Assembly: GCA_034505955.1 (NCBI GenBank)
Contig: JAPDQK010000024.1
Location: 1-64,000, forward strand
Origin: Zhuqueibacter pondensis
Lineage (GTDB): Bacteria; Zhuqueibacterota; Zhuqueibacteria; Zhuqueibacterales; Zhuqueibacteraceae
Direction of reading: 5' to 3'
Length of the DNA: 64,000 nt
In this document: positions 26,861 through 35,604 of the stretch, piece after piece
Layout: each line of letters starts with the position of its first letter
Numbering within the stretch: the first letter of the stretch is position 1
The notes under the pieces: generated by a model
The model's database searches: none
What the model saw: the letters and a program-made list of their open reading frames with translations, nothing else
What the model was told of the DNA's origin: nothing
Position numbers and translations under genes: made by a program

Positions 26861-27187
26861 TCAGACATACTCATCCTTCGGGAAATATCGTTTGTAGACC
26901 AGATTGGAAAAACATATTGCCTCTTGTTGATAGGGATTGATCCGGTATGAAGCGAAGTACGATTCGATCAATCGATGGGCAACCCTCCAATCCGGCGCTG
27001 ATTCGAGCTGATTCAGCAATTCTTCAAAACCCAGGGCATCATTGCGAAAAAGTTTCTCAACAAATTTCCGGCGTTGCTGGGGCGAGATCAAGGCCGCGAG
27101 GCTTTCCGGTCTTTCCGCGCCGTGTTCCATGATGTCGCAATGCCGAATTATGAAATTCTCATGATCAGCAGTTCTTCGAATAGACAT
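26861..27187 (-). CDS. small protein of unknown function
   Basis: A 108-residue soluble, helix-rich protein whose ATG follows AAGGAGCATGTC. It has no recognisable domain, signal peptide or metal site; there are several acidic and aromatic residues (YFASYRINPYQQEAICFSNL). It is co-oriented with and 42 bases upstream of the small membrane protein. Good ribosome binding and operon structure support it being real. Confidence 0.6.
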   Translation of the reverse strand: MSIRRTADHENFIIRHCDIMEHGAERPESLAALISPQQRRKFVEKLFRNDALGFEELLNQLESAPDWRVAHRLIESYFASYRINPYQQEAICFSNLVYKRYFPKDEYV

Positions 27188-27390
27188 GACATGCTCCTTA
27201 CAGGCGTAGCCTTGCAGGCATAGCCTTCTTCGCTAAGTGGCAAGTACAACTCCGTCACGAAGCATCCATGCTACACTGCAATGGCTACTTCTTGCATGAA
27301 GTAGCGTGGAATGTAAAGTGAACAGTACTGAAGAGTAATTTCAAAAAATGACCAATCTGCCCGGTTCGCGCAATTTCCTTCAAAAAAGAA

Positions 27391-27798
27391 TCACCCTTCT
27401 GAAGAATGCTCACTCACCGGTTGGCGGTAGGTAATGAGAGGAATGTTGAAGTGCAGATTATTGTGCCGCTGATAATTATCGATTTCGGCAACAACCTCGT
27501 TGTCATCAAGAAAAACAGCACAATCAATAATAAGCCGGGTATGCGTCAGGATCCGATTCAGACATGAAGAAATCAGATCGTCCGAAACTTTGGCAACAGG
27601 ACCGGGCGTGTTTTCATCCACTTTTGCGCTGACAATCTCAGCAACCACGGTGGAAGATGCCAGCGTCCCAGCCTGTCCTTGATAAAGCAATATGGTGAAA
27701 ACTGTACAGCCAGGTGGTATCGTTGCCACCAAGACTAAAGTCGACAGTGCCGTAAACACCCCACCCAAAATTTTACTGAAGATTTCTCGCATAACCAC
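27391..27798 (-). CDS. hypothetical exported or membrane protein
   Basis: A 135-residue frame with one hydrophobic N-terminal segment (VFTALSTLVLVATIPPGCTVFTILLYQ) and a soluble C-terminal part of about 90 residues. A true start at 27792 (MREIF) is possible; neither start has a clear ribosome binding site. I see no family motif. It is isolated, with 203 bp before the 108-residue gene. Codon content is plausible but support is modest. Confidence 0.4.
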   Translation of the reverse strand: MVMREIFSKILGGVFTALSTLVLVATIPPGCTVFTILLYQGQAGTLASSTVVAEIVSAKVDENTPGPVAKVSDDLISSCLNRILTHTRLIIDCAVFLDDNEVVAEIDNYQRHNNLHFNIPLITYRQPVSEHSSEG

Positions 27799-27955
27799 AA
27801 GACCTGACTGAACTCAGATTATGTTGCGTCATTCCCAGCCGCTTGCAGTCCGGTTACTGAAAGAATCCAAATGAGCAGATTTCCTTTTCCGGACTCTGAC
27901 AACAAAAAGTTATGCAATCAGAATATAAAAATCAAGAGAATTATCTTGGAAAAAG

Positions 27956-28045
27956 TAAGGCCTCAGTTACTGGTGGAGTAGCGCAAGCATCCTGCTTGCA
28001 AACAAGATGTCTGCGCTACGTTCTCCACCAACAACTGAGGCATTA
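27956..28045. repeat. family 2 palindromic element with TA ends
   Basis: The left end TAAGGCCTCAGTTACTGGTGG and the right end, whose complement reads TAATGCCTCAGTTGTTGGTGG, are near-perfect inverted copies. Inner arms TAGCGCAAGCATC and CTGCGCTACG continue the stem. Both ends are bounded by TA. It is the neatest copy of the family and lies upstream of the unknown 135-residue gene. Confidence 0.7.
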
Positions 28046-28124
28046 CTGGAAAAATTTTTTCTGAATCGAATGCAAATGCTCATGTTTGTTGCTATATTTT
28101 ATTTTATCATAACGCATTGGTTGA

Positions 28125-28988
28125 TCAGCTCAGTTTTCCCCAATCAATAAACTGTGCTCGTTTTGAAGGCTGGCAGGTGGGGCAGAAAAAAGTGTCATAA
28201 CCCCGCACACCGGCTCGGCGAATCCTGGCGCCACAGCGCGGGCACGGCTGATCTTTACGATTGCGCACCCGCATGAACTCGCGCGCTTTCCCTTCCAAGG
28301 GCGGGTTGGCTTTTTCCACTTCGGTGATACCCCAGCGCATGACCTCGACAATGCAGTGATGGAGTTTGTTGATCTCCGCTTCATCGAGCTGATGGCAGAA
28401 TGTCTTCGGATGAATGCCGGCCCAAAATAAAATTTCATCGGCATACGCGTTGCCGATGCAGCTCACCACGGTCTGATCCATGATCAACGCCCGAACCTGC
28501 TTGCGCGATTTTTGAATTTGTTTGCAAAAATATTCGAGCGAGAACGCGGCAGAAAGCAAATCCGGTCCCTGATCCTGAAAGCGCGGAATCTTTTCATATT
28601 CGCCATGATGAGTAAGATAGATTTTCCCCATCTTTTTGTCATCCAGGTAATGCAGGAAAAATTTTCCCGGCCTTCCATCCGGAGGTTCACATTCGAGTGA
28701 AAGAGCGCAACCGGCTGCAATTTTCCCGCCAGGTTTGGTCCATTGAAAGCGCCCAGCCAGCATGGGGTGGATGATCAGTTCGCGCGCCTCCGAAAGGGTA
28801 AATATCAAAAAAGGCCCGTGGCGGCGAACCTCCACAAATTGGGCACCGATCAACGTTTGCGCAAAATCACCCGGCAGTAACATGCGAATAACGATCGGCT
28901 CATTGATTTCGACGCCGACAATTCGCTGCCCCGCCAGCAGGGGCGACAAGCGTTTCTCGAGGTAGACCAAATCAGGCAGTTCGGGCAT
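28125..28988 (-). CDS. Fpg/Nei-family DNA glycosylase with altered active-site residues
   Basis: The start at 28988 gives MPELPDL, which places Pro2 and Glu3 as the family's catalytic pair after Met removal; 35 upstream codons are open but not plausible. The 287-residue length is normal. The H2TH region (CIGNAYADEILFWAGIHP) and a C-terminal zinc finger (CPRCG...FFCPTC) are intact. Two residues important in E. coli Fpg appear changed: the beta-hairpin Lys (K57) is Pro59 in RRHGPFLIF, and the zinc-finger Arg (R258) is Tyr in GYDTFFC. It should excise oxidised bases or act on AP sites, but specificity may differ from MutM. Confidence 0.85.
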   Translation of the reverse strand: MPELPDLVYLEKRLSPLLAGQRIVGVEINEPIVIRMLLPGDFAQTLIGAQFVEVRRHGPFLIFTLSEARELIIHPMLAGRFQWTKPGGKIAAGCALSLECEPPDGRPGKFFLHYLDDKKMGKIYLTHHGEYEKIPRFQDQGPDLLSAAFSLEYFCKQIQKSRKQVRALIMDQTVVSCIGNAYADEILFWAGIHPKTFCHQLDEAEINKLHHCIVEVMRWGITEVEKANPPLEGKAREFMRVRNRKDQPCPRCGARIRRAGVRGYDTFFCPTCQPSKRAQFIDWGKLS

Positions 28989-29107
28989 ATAAAAACAGCG
29001 TATAGAAACTACGATGATTATCAAGCCGTCAATTTGAGGGCTGACACCAAATGGTAGGAATATAGCAAACTGTGAGAATGGATGCAAGATCAAAGATTTT
29101 GGAAGAG

Positions 29108-29268
29108 TAATGCCCGCACTTACTGGTGGAATAAATAATTCCCACGGATGTCATTCTGTAAAGACTGCGTCCGTATGAATCTTCTTGGAGTATAAGAACA
29201 TTGCTCATGTTAAGGAAGATGCTTACGAGCATGACAGGAATGGTTGTCCAACGATAACCGAGGCATTG
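29108..29268. repeat. family 2 element carrying a nested family 1 unit
   Basis: The outer ends (TAATGCCCGCACTTACTGGTGG and a complement of AATGCCTCGGTTATCGTTGG) match the element at 27956. Inside, TGTCATTCTG (29149) to AGCATGACA (29236) is a family 1 unit with the AGACTGCGTCCGTA block. The gap 28989-29306 holds nothing else evident. Confidence 0.6.
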
Positions 29269-29306
29269 CTTGGAAGGACTGTCGAAATGGACCACCCCCC
29301 TTTCAG

Positions 29307-30173
29307 TTAGCGATTATTCCTCACCAATTCTTCTGCCCGTTTTGTATAGGGATGATTTGAAAAGTCATTTTGAAGAATTCCAAGATAATAGTGTACCCTC
29401 TCCCAATTTCTCATTTCAAAATTAGCTCTCACCAGACAATACAACTGGACTGGCCGGTTTTCACTCTCGGGGAATTTTTCCAAGCATCTTTCAAGTAGTT
29501 TTCTCGCTTTATTCGCCTCGCCGAGAAAAAGGTGATTCATAGCAATTAGCGTCTCAATGTTGTCACACAATTTGGAATTTTTCCTAACATCATCTAATTG
29601 GACAGCAATTTCATAATATTTATTACTAAGCAAAAGTGAGGAGTTGCCAGGTTCGCGCATAACCATGCCAATGTATCTATATCGGTCTGCCAGGGCAATA
29701 TTTAACTCCACACTGTCCGGTTGTTTCTCCAACTTCTGTAGAATATCATAAACTTCAGAGAAGTTATTGGGAAGAGTCTGAAGGATCGACTTCATAGAGT
29801 CAGCAGATATATATCCCGCATAATGAAGAACTTTGTTTCCAAAACCATCAATAAAAATCACTGTCGGAATCGCATTGACTTCGTACCATAATGATAGGCT
29901 TCGGCTTCCAGTGGTATGGAGTTTTATCTTAACACAAACAAAATTATTACATAGTTTGGCAACATCCTCTCTGTTCCACACTTCGCGATCCATCGCACGA
30001 CAGGGTCTACACCAGCTCGCCCAGAAATCCAAAAGGATTAGCTTCCTTTCACGAATAGCCTGATCCTTTGCTTTGTTCAAATCGTCTTGCCAGACAATCT
30101 GTGCTTGTGCATCAACAGCAAAGATCAATGCAATAACCATTAAACCCGTCGTTAAATGAAATACCCCTTTCAT
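29307..30173 (-). CDS. periplasmic thioredoxin-fold protein with helical repeat tail
   Basis: A 288-residue exported protein (signal about 1-24, ending AQAQ). Residues about 28-135 form a thioredoxin domain with the redox motif WCRPC (Cys55, Cys58), cis-Pro region NAIPTVIFIDGFG and the DFWASW strand. Residues about 150-288 are TPR-like helices (KYYEIAVQLDD, NHLFLGEANKARKLLERCLEKFPES). It resembles the thiol:disulfide DsbD-gamma/thioredoxin_7 group. It would reduce or oxidise disulfides in envelope proteins. It lies 44 bp downstream of the PLD-family gene and may share its transcript. Confidence 0.82.
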   Translation of the reverse strand: MKGVFHLTTGLMVIALIFAVDAQAQIVWQDDLNKAKDQAIRERKLILLDFWASWCRPCRAMDREVWNREDVAKLCNNFVCVKIKLHTTGSRSLSLWYEVNAIPTVIFIDGFGNKVLHYAGYISADSMKSILQTLPNNFSEVYDILQKLEKQPDSVELNIALADRYRYIGMVMREPGNSSLLLSNKYYEIAVQLDDVRKNSKLCDNIETLIAMNHLFLGEANKARKLLERCLEKFPESENRPVQLYCLVRANFEMRNWERVHYYLGILQNDFSNHPYTKRAEELVRNNR

Positions 30174-30217
30174 GTGATTTTCCTCTCAAAACGTTGAAAA
30201 CGTAATGGAAAAATTGA

Positions 30218-31852
30218 TTACAGAACAAAATCTATCTTATCTGCAGCCTTGGCTTTTATCCGTTCGGGAATCGATATCTTATTGAGATCGCTTTTTACCT
30301 TGATTTCGGCGACTTCTTCTTGTTTCTTGAACAATTCATCCACTACATACTGAGCAAATTCCTTGTCCTCAATCAGAACATTTGTCTCCCAGTTGCGCTC
30401 CAGGCTCGCGTCATCGATATTGAACGATCCAATATTGGTCAGCAGGGCATCCTGGATATAAACTTTGCCGTGCAGCGCCGCAGGATAGATCAAAATGCCG
30501 ACGCCGGCGCTCTTCAGTCCCTCATATTCATGCGTGCGCGCTTGCTCCATTGGGAAACCATAACCTGCGCCGGGGAAGAATGCCACCACACCACTTGGTT
30601 CCACCATGCCTGGTCGCCAAATGTGACCTTTCTTGTACAACTTTTCGGCAAGGGTTTGCAGCTTGGCCACGAGCCAATCCGTGAAACAGTACGGGTTCAT
30701 GAAATAAAAACTCGTTTGTGTGTTGTCCAGTGCCTCGACATATGACTCACTGATGGCGCGTTTTCCGGGCGCCGGAATATTGACCAACAATTTTGCTTTG
30801 TGATTTCCCACTTTGTGCGGCAGGTCCGGGAAATAGCGTTGCCGTATTTCATGCCTTGAGGGTCCGCGCGCTGCAATTTTTCCGCCCTGCCAGTGAAAGG
30901 TCGAGAGGAAATGCATTTGAAGCTGATGTACGATTTCGCCTTCCATGCGCAGCATCACGTCATACCAGTCATAGAAGAATTGGTTTTCGATACCCATGCC
31001 GCCGCAATAACCGATTTTGCCGTCGATGAGATAGATCTTGCGGTGATCCAGGCGCAGGAATCGCTGCAAATCGGCAGGACGCAGGGGATGGTTGACAACG
31101 ATATTCACACCGTGCTGTCGCAACCAATCCATCAATGGCGGCCCATCCGGAAGACGTCCAAGCCAGGTCAAGCCGCAACCTTTTGCGTCTATGAGCAAAT
31201 TGACTTCGACGCCGGCTCCGGCCTTCTCAGCCAAAATTTTCGCCACCTGCCAGGCAATATCTTGCTCATTGCCGATTTTTCCTTTGATGCCGAACATCAC
31301 AATGTGAATATGCTGTTTGGCATTTTTCAAATCTTCAAACAAGCGCCTGAAGAAGCGATCATGGCCAGGCTCGTTGTAGATCAGCTCGATGGAGTTGTTT
31401 GCGCACCAATCGAAATCCGCAGGCAAATCCGCCAGCGTCAACTTGCTTTTGAAGAGCAGCTCAATGCAGTTGTCGATCTGTTCGTCCAATGTTACAGGCG
31501 CACGCCTGGCACGATAGTGATCCTGCCGGCGGCCATATTGCCATTGCAGAGTCGGCAGCAGTGTGCCCTGCAATTCTTCCGCGCTGGCGATTTCATATTT
31601 TTGGTCGGCTGCGGTCAGCTTTTTGCCGGATCGAATTTTTCTAATTATCTTCAACGCACGGTTTTCCTTTTCCGGATCCTGGCTCGCCTCGCGGAGAATG
31701 CTTGCCCGATCGTAGACGTCACGGTGGGTTTCGTCTTTATGGGGAAATGCAACGATTTTCTCAGAGCGGGTTCTGATTGCACTTGTGCGATGGCGCATTT
31801 CTCGAGAAACGCGTGTGCGAACTTTCTTGGGTCGCGAGGATGATGCCGGCAT
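30218..31852 (-). CDS. phospholipase D/cardiolipin synthase-like protein
   Basis: The ATG at 31852 follows AAAGGTCAGACT; a longer frame from 32002 would run through the divergent promoter region. The 544-residue protein has a basic N-terminus without signal peptide, then two PLD repeats with HKD motifs: HRKIYLID (His270, Lys272, Asp277) followed by GYCGGMGIE, and HGKVYIQD (His461, Lys463, Asp468) followed by NIGSFNIDDAS. Such enzymes transfer phosphatidyl groups or cleave phosphodiesters. There are no clear N-terminal membrane helices of bacterial ClsA type, so it may be a peripheral enzyme or a different PLD hydrolase. Confidence 0.85.
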   Translation of the reverse strand: MPASSSRPKKVRTRVSREMRHRTSAIRTRSEKIVAFPHKDETHRDVYDRASILREASQDPEKENRALKIIRKIRSGKKLTAADQKYEIASAEELQGTLLPTLQWQYGRRQDHYRARRAPVTLDEQIDNCIELLFKSKLTLADLPADFDWCANNSIELIYNEPGHDRFFRRLFEDLKNAKQHIHIVMFGIKGKIGNEQDIAWQVAKILAEKAGAGVEVNLLIDAKGCGLTWLGRLPDGPPLMDWLRQHGVNIVVNHPLRPADLQRFLRLDHRKIYLIDGKIGYCGGMGIENQFFYDWYDVMLRMEGEIVHQLQMHFLSTFHWQGGKIAARGPSRHEIRQRYFPDLPHKVGNHKAKLLVNIPAPGKRAISESYVEALDNTQTSFYFMNPYCFTDWLVAKLQTLAEKLYKKGHIWRPGMVEPSGVVAFFPGAGYGFPMEQARTHEYEGLKSAGVGILIYPAALHGKVYIQDALLTNIGSFNIDDASLERNWETNVLIEDKEFAQYVVDELFKKQEEVAEIKVKSDLNKISIPERIKAKAADKIDFVL

Positions 31853-32010
31853 AGTCTGACCTTTCTGTTTTGCTTTGAATGGATAACCCCAATAGGAAAA
31901 TACCAAACTGCTTTGAAAACGTGGCAAAATATACACAAACTCTGTGGCAAAGTCAAGTTTGAATACATGCTTTCCGTCATGCCTGTCACTCTGCATTGCC
32001 AAAAAAGTTT

Positions 32011-32039
32011 TTGCAAATCGGAAGGAAAAGCTTTATATT
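32011..32039 (+). promoter_or_regulatory. putative promoter of the fused E1 gene
   Basis: TTGCAA (32011-32016) and TATATT (32034-32039) are spaced by 17 bases in the divergent gap between the PLD and E1 genes. The leader would be about 140 bases. The -35 box is one base from consensus at two places, so support is moderate. Confidence 0.45.
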
Positions 32040-32189
32040 TATCATTAAATTTGTCCCCGTTGCCCTGCCTGCGATTTCTTGCATTCGTATTTGACAGACG
32101 CGGAGGAGGAAAGCCGATCAGCGCGATACTCCTGCGGCATGGCAGGCGCTCAAGTTTAGCTTTCGAGAATTTTTTAAGGAGGATTTATT

Positions 32190-34229
32190 GTGGCAGTCAT
32201 GGCCCGCGAGAAAAAGGCGATGCGCCTTTCTCCGGAAACTGCGCGTCAATGGTATAAATTGATGCACACCAGCCGTCTGATTGACGACAAGGCATGGTTA
32301 CTGTTCAAGCAAGCGAAAGGTTGGAGTTATCTGGCGACCTGCGCCGGACACGAAGGCATTCAACTCGCCCTGGGTTTGTCTTTTCGTCCCAATACGGATT
32401 TTCTTTTTCCTTATTATCGGGATCAGCTCACTTGTCTTGCCGCCGGCATCACCATCGACGAAATTTTCCTCAATGGCTTGACCCGGCGCGATGATGTTGC
32501 CGCCGGCGGCCGGCACATGTCCAATCATTTCGCCAAGCCGGCGATCGGCATTCAAAATGTTTCGAGTTGTGTCGCCAATCATGCGCTGCACGCCGTCGGG
32601 GTGGCGCGGGCAATCAAATATTACAAGTCCGAGGCGATTGCGTTCGCGAGTTTCGGTGAGGCTTCAACCTCCGAGGGTTATGTCTATGAAGCCTTCAACG
32701 GTGCCAGCCGCGAGCGCCTGCCGGTAATCTTCGTCATTCAAAACAATCGCTACGGCATCAGCGTGCCGCTGTTTGAACAAACCGCCAACGAGTGCGTTGC
32801 GGACAATTTTTCCGGTCTCAAATATCTGCACATTGTGCGCTGCGACGGCACCGATCCGATTGACAGCCGCAACGCGATGGACGAAGCGTTGGAGTATGTG
32901 CGCAGCGGCAGCGGCCCGGCGATCGTGCATGCCGATTGTGTGCGCATCGGCCCGCATTCCAACAGTGACCGTCATGAATCGTATCGCTCGGAGGAAGAAT
33001 TGGCGGAGGCGCGCGCCAAGGATCCGCTCGTGCGATTTCGTACATATATTCTGAAAGAAAATTTGCTCACCGAAGAGGAGTTGGCCGCTATCGAAGCCGA
33101 AAACAAGAAGGTGATTGATGCCGCGGCGCAACGCGCCGAAGCCGCGCCGGCGCCTGATCCGAAATCGGTTTATGACTTTGTCATTCCCGAACCTTTTCAA
33201 CCCGAAGAAACCGCAACCCCGACTGAAGGCAAAAAGGAAAAATTCCGTGAAGCAATCAATCGCGCGTTGCACGAAGAATTCCGGCGCAATCCCAACACCT
33301 TTCTCTGGGGACAGGACGTGGCCACTGGCGACAAAGGCGGTGTGTTCAACGTCACCGAAGGCATGCAAAAGGCGTTTGGACGCGAGCGCGTTTTCAATGC
33401 GCCACTCGCGGAGGATTTCATCACCGGCACGGCCAATGGTTTTTGCCGGTTCAGCAAAGACATCTGGGTGGTGATCGAGGCCGCACAGTTTACCGATTAC
33501 ATCTGGCCGGCGATGGAGCAAATGGTGGAGACTACTCACGAGTATTGGCGCACCAACGGCCAATTTGTGCCGAATATCGTGGCGCGCATGGCCTGCGGCG
33601 GTTATATCGGCGGCGGCCTTTATCATTCACAAAGTGCGGAAGGCGTATTCGCGAATTTCCCCGGCCTGCGTATCGTCATGCCGGCGTTTGCCGATGATGC
33701 CGCCGGCCTGATGCACACCGCGATGCGCTCACGCGGCCTCACGATCTTTTTCGAACCGAAAAATCTTTACAACCTGCCTTCGGCGCAAGCCGTGCAAACC
33801 GGGCCGGAACATTTCGTACCGTTCGGCAAAGCGCGCATTCGCCGTCCCGGTAAAGATCTCACCATCGTCAGTTACGGCAACGCCGTACATTTTGCCTTGA
33901 AAGCCGCGGATCGTTTGGCCACCGAAGAAGGCATCGACGCCGAAGTGATCGACTTGCGCTCGCTCGTGCCGATGGATATGGAAACCGTGCGCGTCTCGAT
34001 TGCGAAAAGCAATCGCGCGCTGGTTGCCAGCGAAGATCACAAAACCGGTGGCTTCGGCGGCGAAATTCTGTCGCGCATTGTCGAGGAATGTTTTGAGCTG
34101 CTCGATGCGCCGCCGCAGCGGGTTTGCTCTCTCGACACCCCAATCGGTTTCAGCCGCATCCTCGAGGCCGAGATTCTCATCGACGACCGCAAAATCTACA
34201 ACGCGGCGCTGGAGCTGATGAAATATTGA
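32190..34229 (+). CDS. fused alpha-beta 2-oxoacid dehydrogenase E1 component
   Basis: The start is GTG 32190, seven bases after AAGGAGG. The 679-residue protein joins both E1 subunits. Residues about 15-330 are the alpha part, with the thiamine diphosphate motif GEASTSEG (156-163) to NN (185-186); the canonical GDG is here G-E-A. Residues about 350-679 are the beta part (FLWGQDVATGDKGGVFNVTEG, PLAEDFITGTANG, EPKNLYNLP, YGNAVHFALKAADRLA, EDHKTGGFGGE). It decarboxylates branched-chain 2-oxoacids or pyruvate in an E2/E3 complex. No E2 or E3 gene is near, and a terminator follows, so it appears monocistronic. Fused E1 proteins of this kind are known in Bacteroidota and relatives. Confidence 0.9.
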   Translation: MAVMAREKKAMRLSPETARQWYKLMHTSRLIDDKAWLLFKQAKGWSYLATCAGHEGIQLALGLSFRPNTDFLFPYYRDQLTCLAAGITIDEIFLNGLTRRDDVAAGGRHMSNHFAKPAIGIQNVSSCVANHALHAVGVARAIKYYKSEAIAFASFGEASTSEGYVYEAFNGASRERLPVIFVIQNNRYGISVPLFEQTANECVADNFSGLKYLHIVRCDGTDPIDSRNAMDEALEYVRSGSGPAIVHADCVRIGPHSNSDRHESYRSEEELAEARAKDPLVRFRTYILKENLLTEEELAAIEAENKKVIDAAAQRAEAAPAPDPKSVYDFVIPEPFQPEETATPTEGKKEKFREAINRALHEEFRRNPNTFLWGQDVATGDKGGVFNVTEGMQKAFGRERVFNAPLAEDFITGTANGFCRFSKDIWVVIEAAQFTDYIWPAMEQMVETTHEYWRTNGQFVPNIVARMACGGYIGGGLYHSQSAEGVFANFPGLRIVMPAFADDAAGLMHTAMRSRGLTIFFEPKNLYNLPSAQAVQTGPEHFVPFGKARIRRPGKDLTIVSYGNAVHFALKAADRLATEEGIDAEVIDLRSLVPMDMETVRVSIAKSNRALVASEDHKTGGFGGEILSRIVEECFELLDAPPQRVCSLDTPIGFSRILEAEILIDDRKIYNAALELMKY

Positions 34230-34310
34230 TCTGGATGCTTGATCCTTGATCCTGGATGCTCAATGCTGGCAACAGCCATAAAAATCTTTGCAAGTGCGAT
34301 TCTGCTTTGC

Positions 34311-34345
34311 ACACCCGGATTTTATCCGGGTGTTTTTATTTTTTT
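34311..34345 (+). terminator. rho-independent terminator after the E1 gene
   Basis: ACACCCGGA (34311-34319) and TCCGGGTGT (34325-34333) form a perfect stem with a five-base loop, followed by TTTTATTTTTTT. Confidence 0.9.
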
Positions 34346-34388
34346 GCGCGACTCAGCCCCCAATGCATATTCACTGATGAGATTAGTA

Positions 34389-34631
34389 TGTCATTTCGCA
34401 GGAATTGCCATGTCCCATACACCGGACATCCGATCACAGGTGAAAATTGAGACCACTCTCGGAGCATGTCATGAAAACATCTTTCTGGGCACTACAACCA
34501 TGCCCCGTGCTGAATAAGACTCCCTGCGGGCGTAGCCCATGGGCGTAGCCCACGGCCGGCTTACAGCCCCCGGCGCCCGCCGTGGTGCTAAAGGCGCCAG
34601 TGCCGCAGGCCAGGGATTCTTGCAGAATGAC
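34389..34631. repeat. family 1-type repeat cluster
   Basis: TGTCATTTCGCAGGAAT (34389) and GATTCTTGCAGAATGA (34615-34631) are the outer arms; GGGCGTAGCCCATGGGCGTAGCCCA and GGCGCC-rich hairpins fill the middle. The stretch 34632-34787 shows no convincing gene. Confidence 0.45.
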
Positions 34632-34789
34632 CTTCAGATTAGGGCTAATCACCAAAATCTGAGACTTTGCGCCTCTCGCGAAATTTACTTGAAATCGTAG
34701 GAAAATTTTGTTACCATTTATTGCGTACTCAACTGCATTGGCCAGCGCGTTGGCCCCTCGTTGTGCAGCTATATAAATCTTATGACTTA

Positions 34790-35123
34790 GCTAGTGTTTG
34801 TCCGAAAACTCCATCTTTGACGTCATTGCGAGTGGTAGATGGCTGATGTGCCATTCTTTCGGTCAGAAACACACCACCCTGAATGTCATTCCGCCAGGAA
34901 TCTTCCCACGTACTGGCACTGTACTCATGCGGGGGAAGATGCTTACAGCATGACAAAGGAAGAGCGTTTCTTGGGAGGCGTTTTTGGCCGAAGCCTACGG
35001 CCGCAGGCAATCTTCTTGAATGCATGATTGATGCAGGTTTGAGGAGATCGCTTCGCCTGCGGCCGCAGGCTGAGAAACGCTCGCGATGACAGGCCAAATC
35101 GGTATTTTCGGACAGACACTAGC
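34790..35123. mobile_element. MITE-like element with 19-bp terminal inverted repeats and TA target duplication
   Basis: GCTAGTGTTTGTCCGAAAA (34790-34808) is repeated in inverted form at 35105-35123 with one mismatch. TA stands directly outside both ends (34788-34789 and 35124-35125), the target duplication of IS630/Tc1-mariner elements. The 334-bp body has no transposase frame; it contains a family 1 unit (TGTCATTCCG at 34884 to ATGACA at 34955) and other hairpins. It is thus a non-autonomous element needing a transposase elsewhere. Immediately right of it lies the headless gene fragment 35128-35229. Confidence 0.8.
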
Positions 35124-35127
35124 TACG

Positions 35128-35229
35128 ATTCGCCTTGCCAATGGGAAGATGCGCAAAGCCGAAGTGCATTGGTATGAAGCCCACGGCATCGGGAAAAAAG
35201 AAATCAAACGTAAACGCTATCTGGATTGA
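35128..35229 (+). pseudogene. 3' fragment of a small gene decapitated at the MITE
   Basis: The frame codes for 33 residues starting IRLANGKMRKAEVHWYEAHG and ending KRKRYLD before TGA. I recall small conserved proteins of about 40-70 residues that end in AEVHWYEAHGIG and KRYLD, but cannot name the family. The frame has no start codon of its own and begins two bases after the TA duplication, so the insertion probably removed its head. Joining the left flank across the element does not restore the frame exactly, so further decay is likely. Confidence 0.5.
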
Positions 35230-35233
35230 TGCC

Positions 35234-35524
35234 ATGAAAAAACGTAAAAATACCGCCCCCCTCTTTGCCGTTTGCATCGATAATTCCGGATATCCAGCCT
35301 CTCTGGAGTTATATAAGATTTATCGTGTACTCCCTGACGATGATGCGGCAGCGGAAGAAGATTTGCGTGTTATTGATGAAAGCGGCGAAGATTATTTATA
35401 CCCCGCCCACCGGTTTATTGTAATTGAATTGCCGCAGGCGTTGGAACGAGCTTTACTGCAAACTTCTAAAACGAAGGGGAAAAAGGCGAGAAGACAATCT
35501 GATGAAATACAGGCCATGGCTTAA
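35234..35524 (+). CDS. small conserved protein of unknown function
   Basis: ATG 35234 lies 4 bases after the stop of the headless fragment, suggesting an old two-gene unit. The 96-residue product starts MKKRKNTAPLFAVCIDNSGY and has a compact beta-rich core (LYKIYRVLPDDD, RVIDESGEDYLYPAHRFIVIELP) with a basic tail. I recall this core as a small standalone domain of unknown role in cyanobacteria and Chloroflexota. No catalytic motif is visible. Confidence 0.6.
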   Translation: MKKRKNTAPLFAVCIDNSGYPASLELYKIYRVLPDDDAAAEEDLRVIDESGEDYLYPAHRFIVIELPQALERALLQTSKTKGKKARRQSDEIQAMA

Positions 35525-35604
35525 CCTCCTCTTACTCCGATGACCATGGCTACGGTCGTAGGCCAAGCCCAAGAAATTTATCATCAGGCGGTTGCATTGA
35601 AACT

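Noticed and set aside
28989..29093. 35-codon extension of the Fpg-family protein
   Set aside because: The family requires Pro right after the initiator Met; MPELPD at 28988 fixes the start.
31853..32002. 50-codon extension of the PLD-family protein
   Set aside because: It would span the divergent intergenic region, and ATG 31852 has a better ribosome binding site.
32664..33626. Minus-strand frame of 320 codons
   Set aside because: It is antisense to the fused E1 gene and shows no family motif.
34434..35207. Several short frames across the repeat cluster and MITE
   Set aside because: They translate hairpin repeats and have no conserved features.
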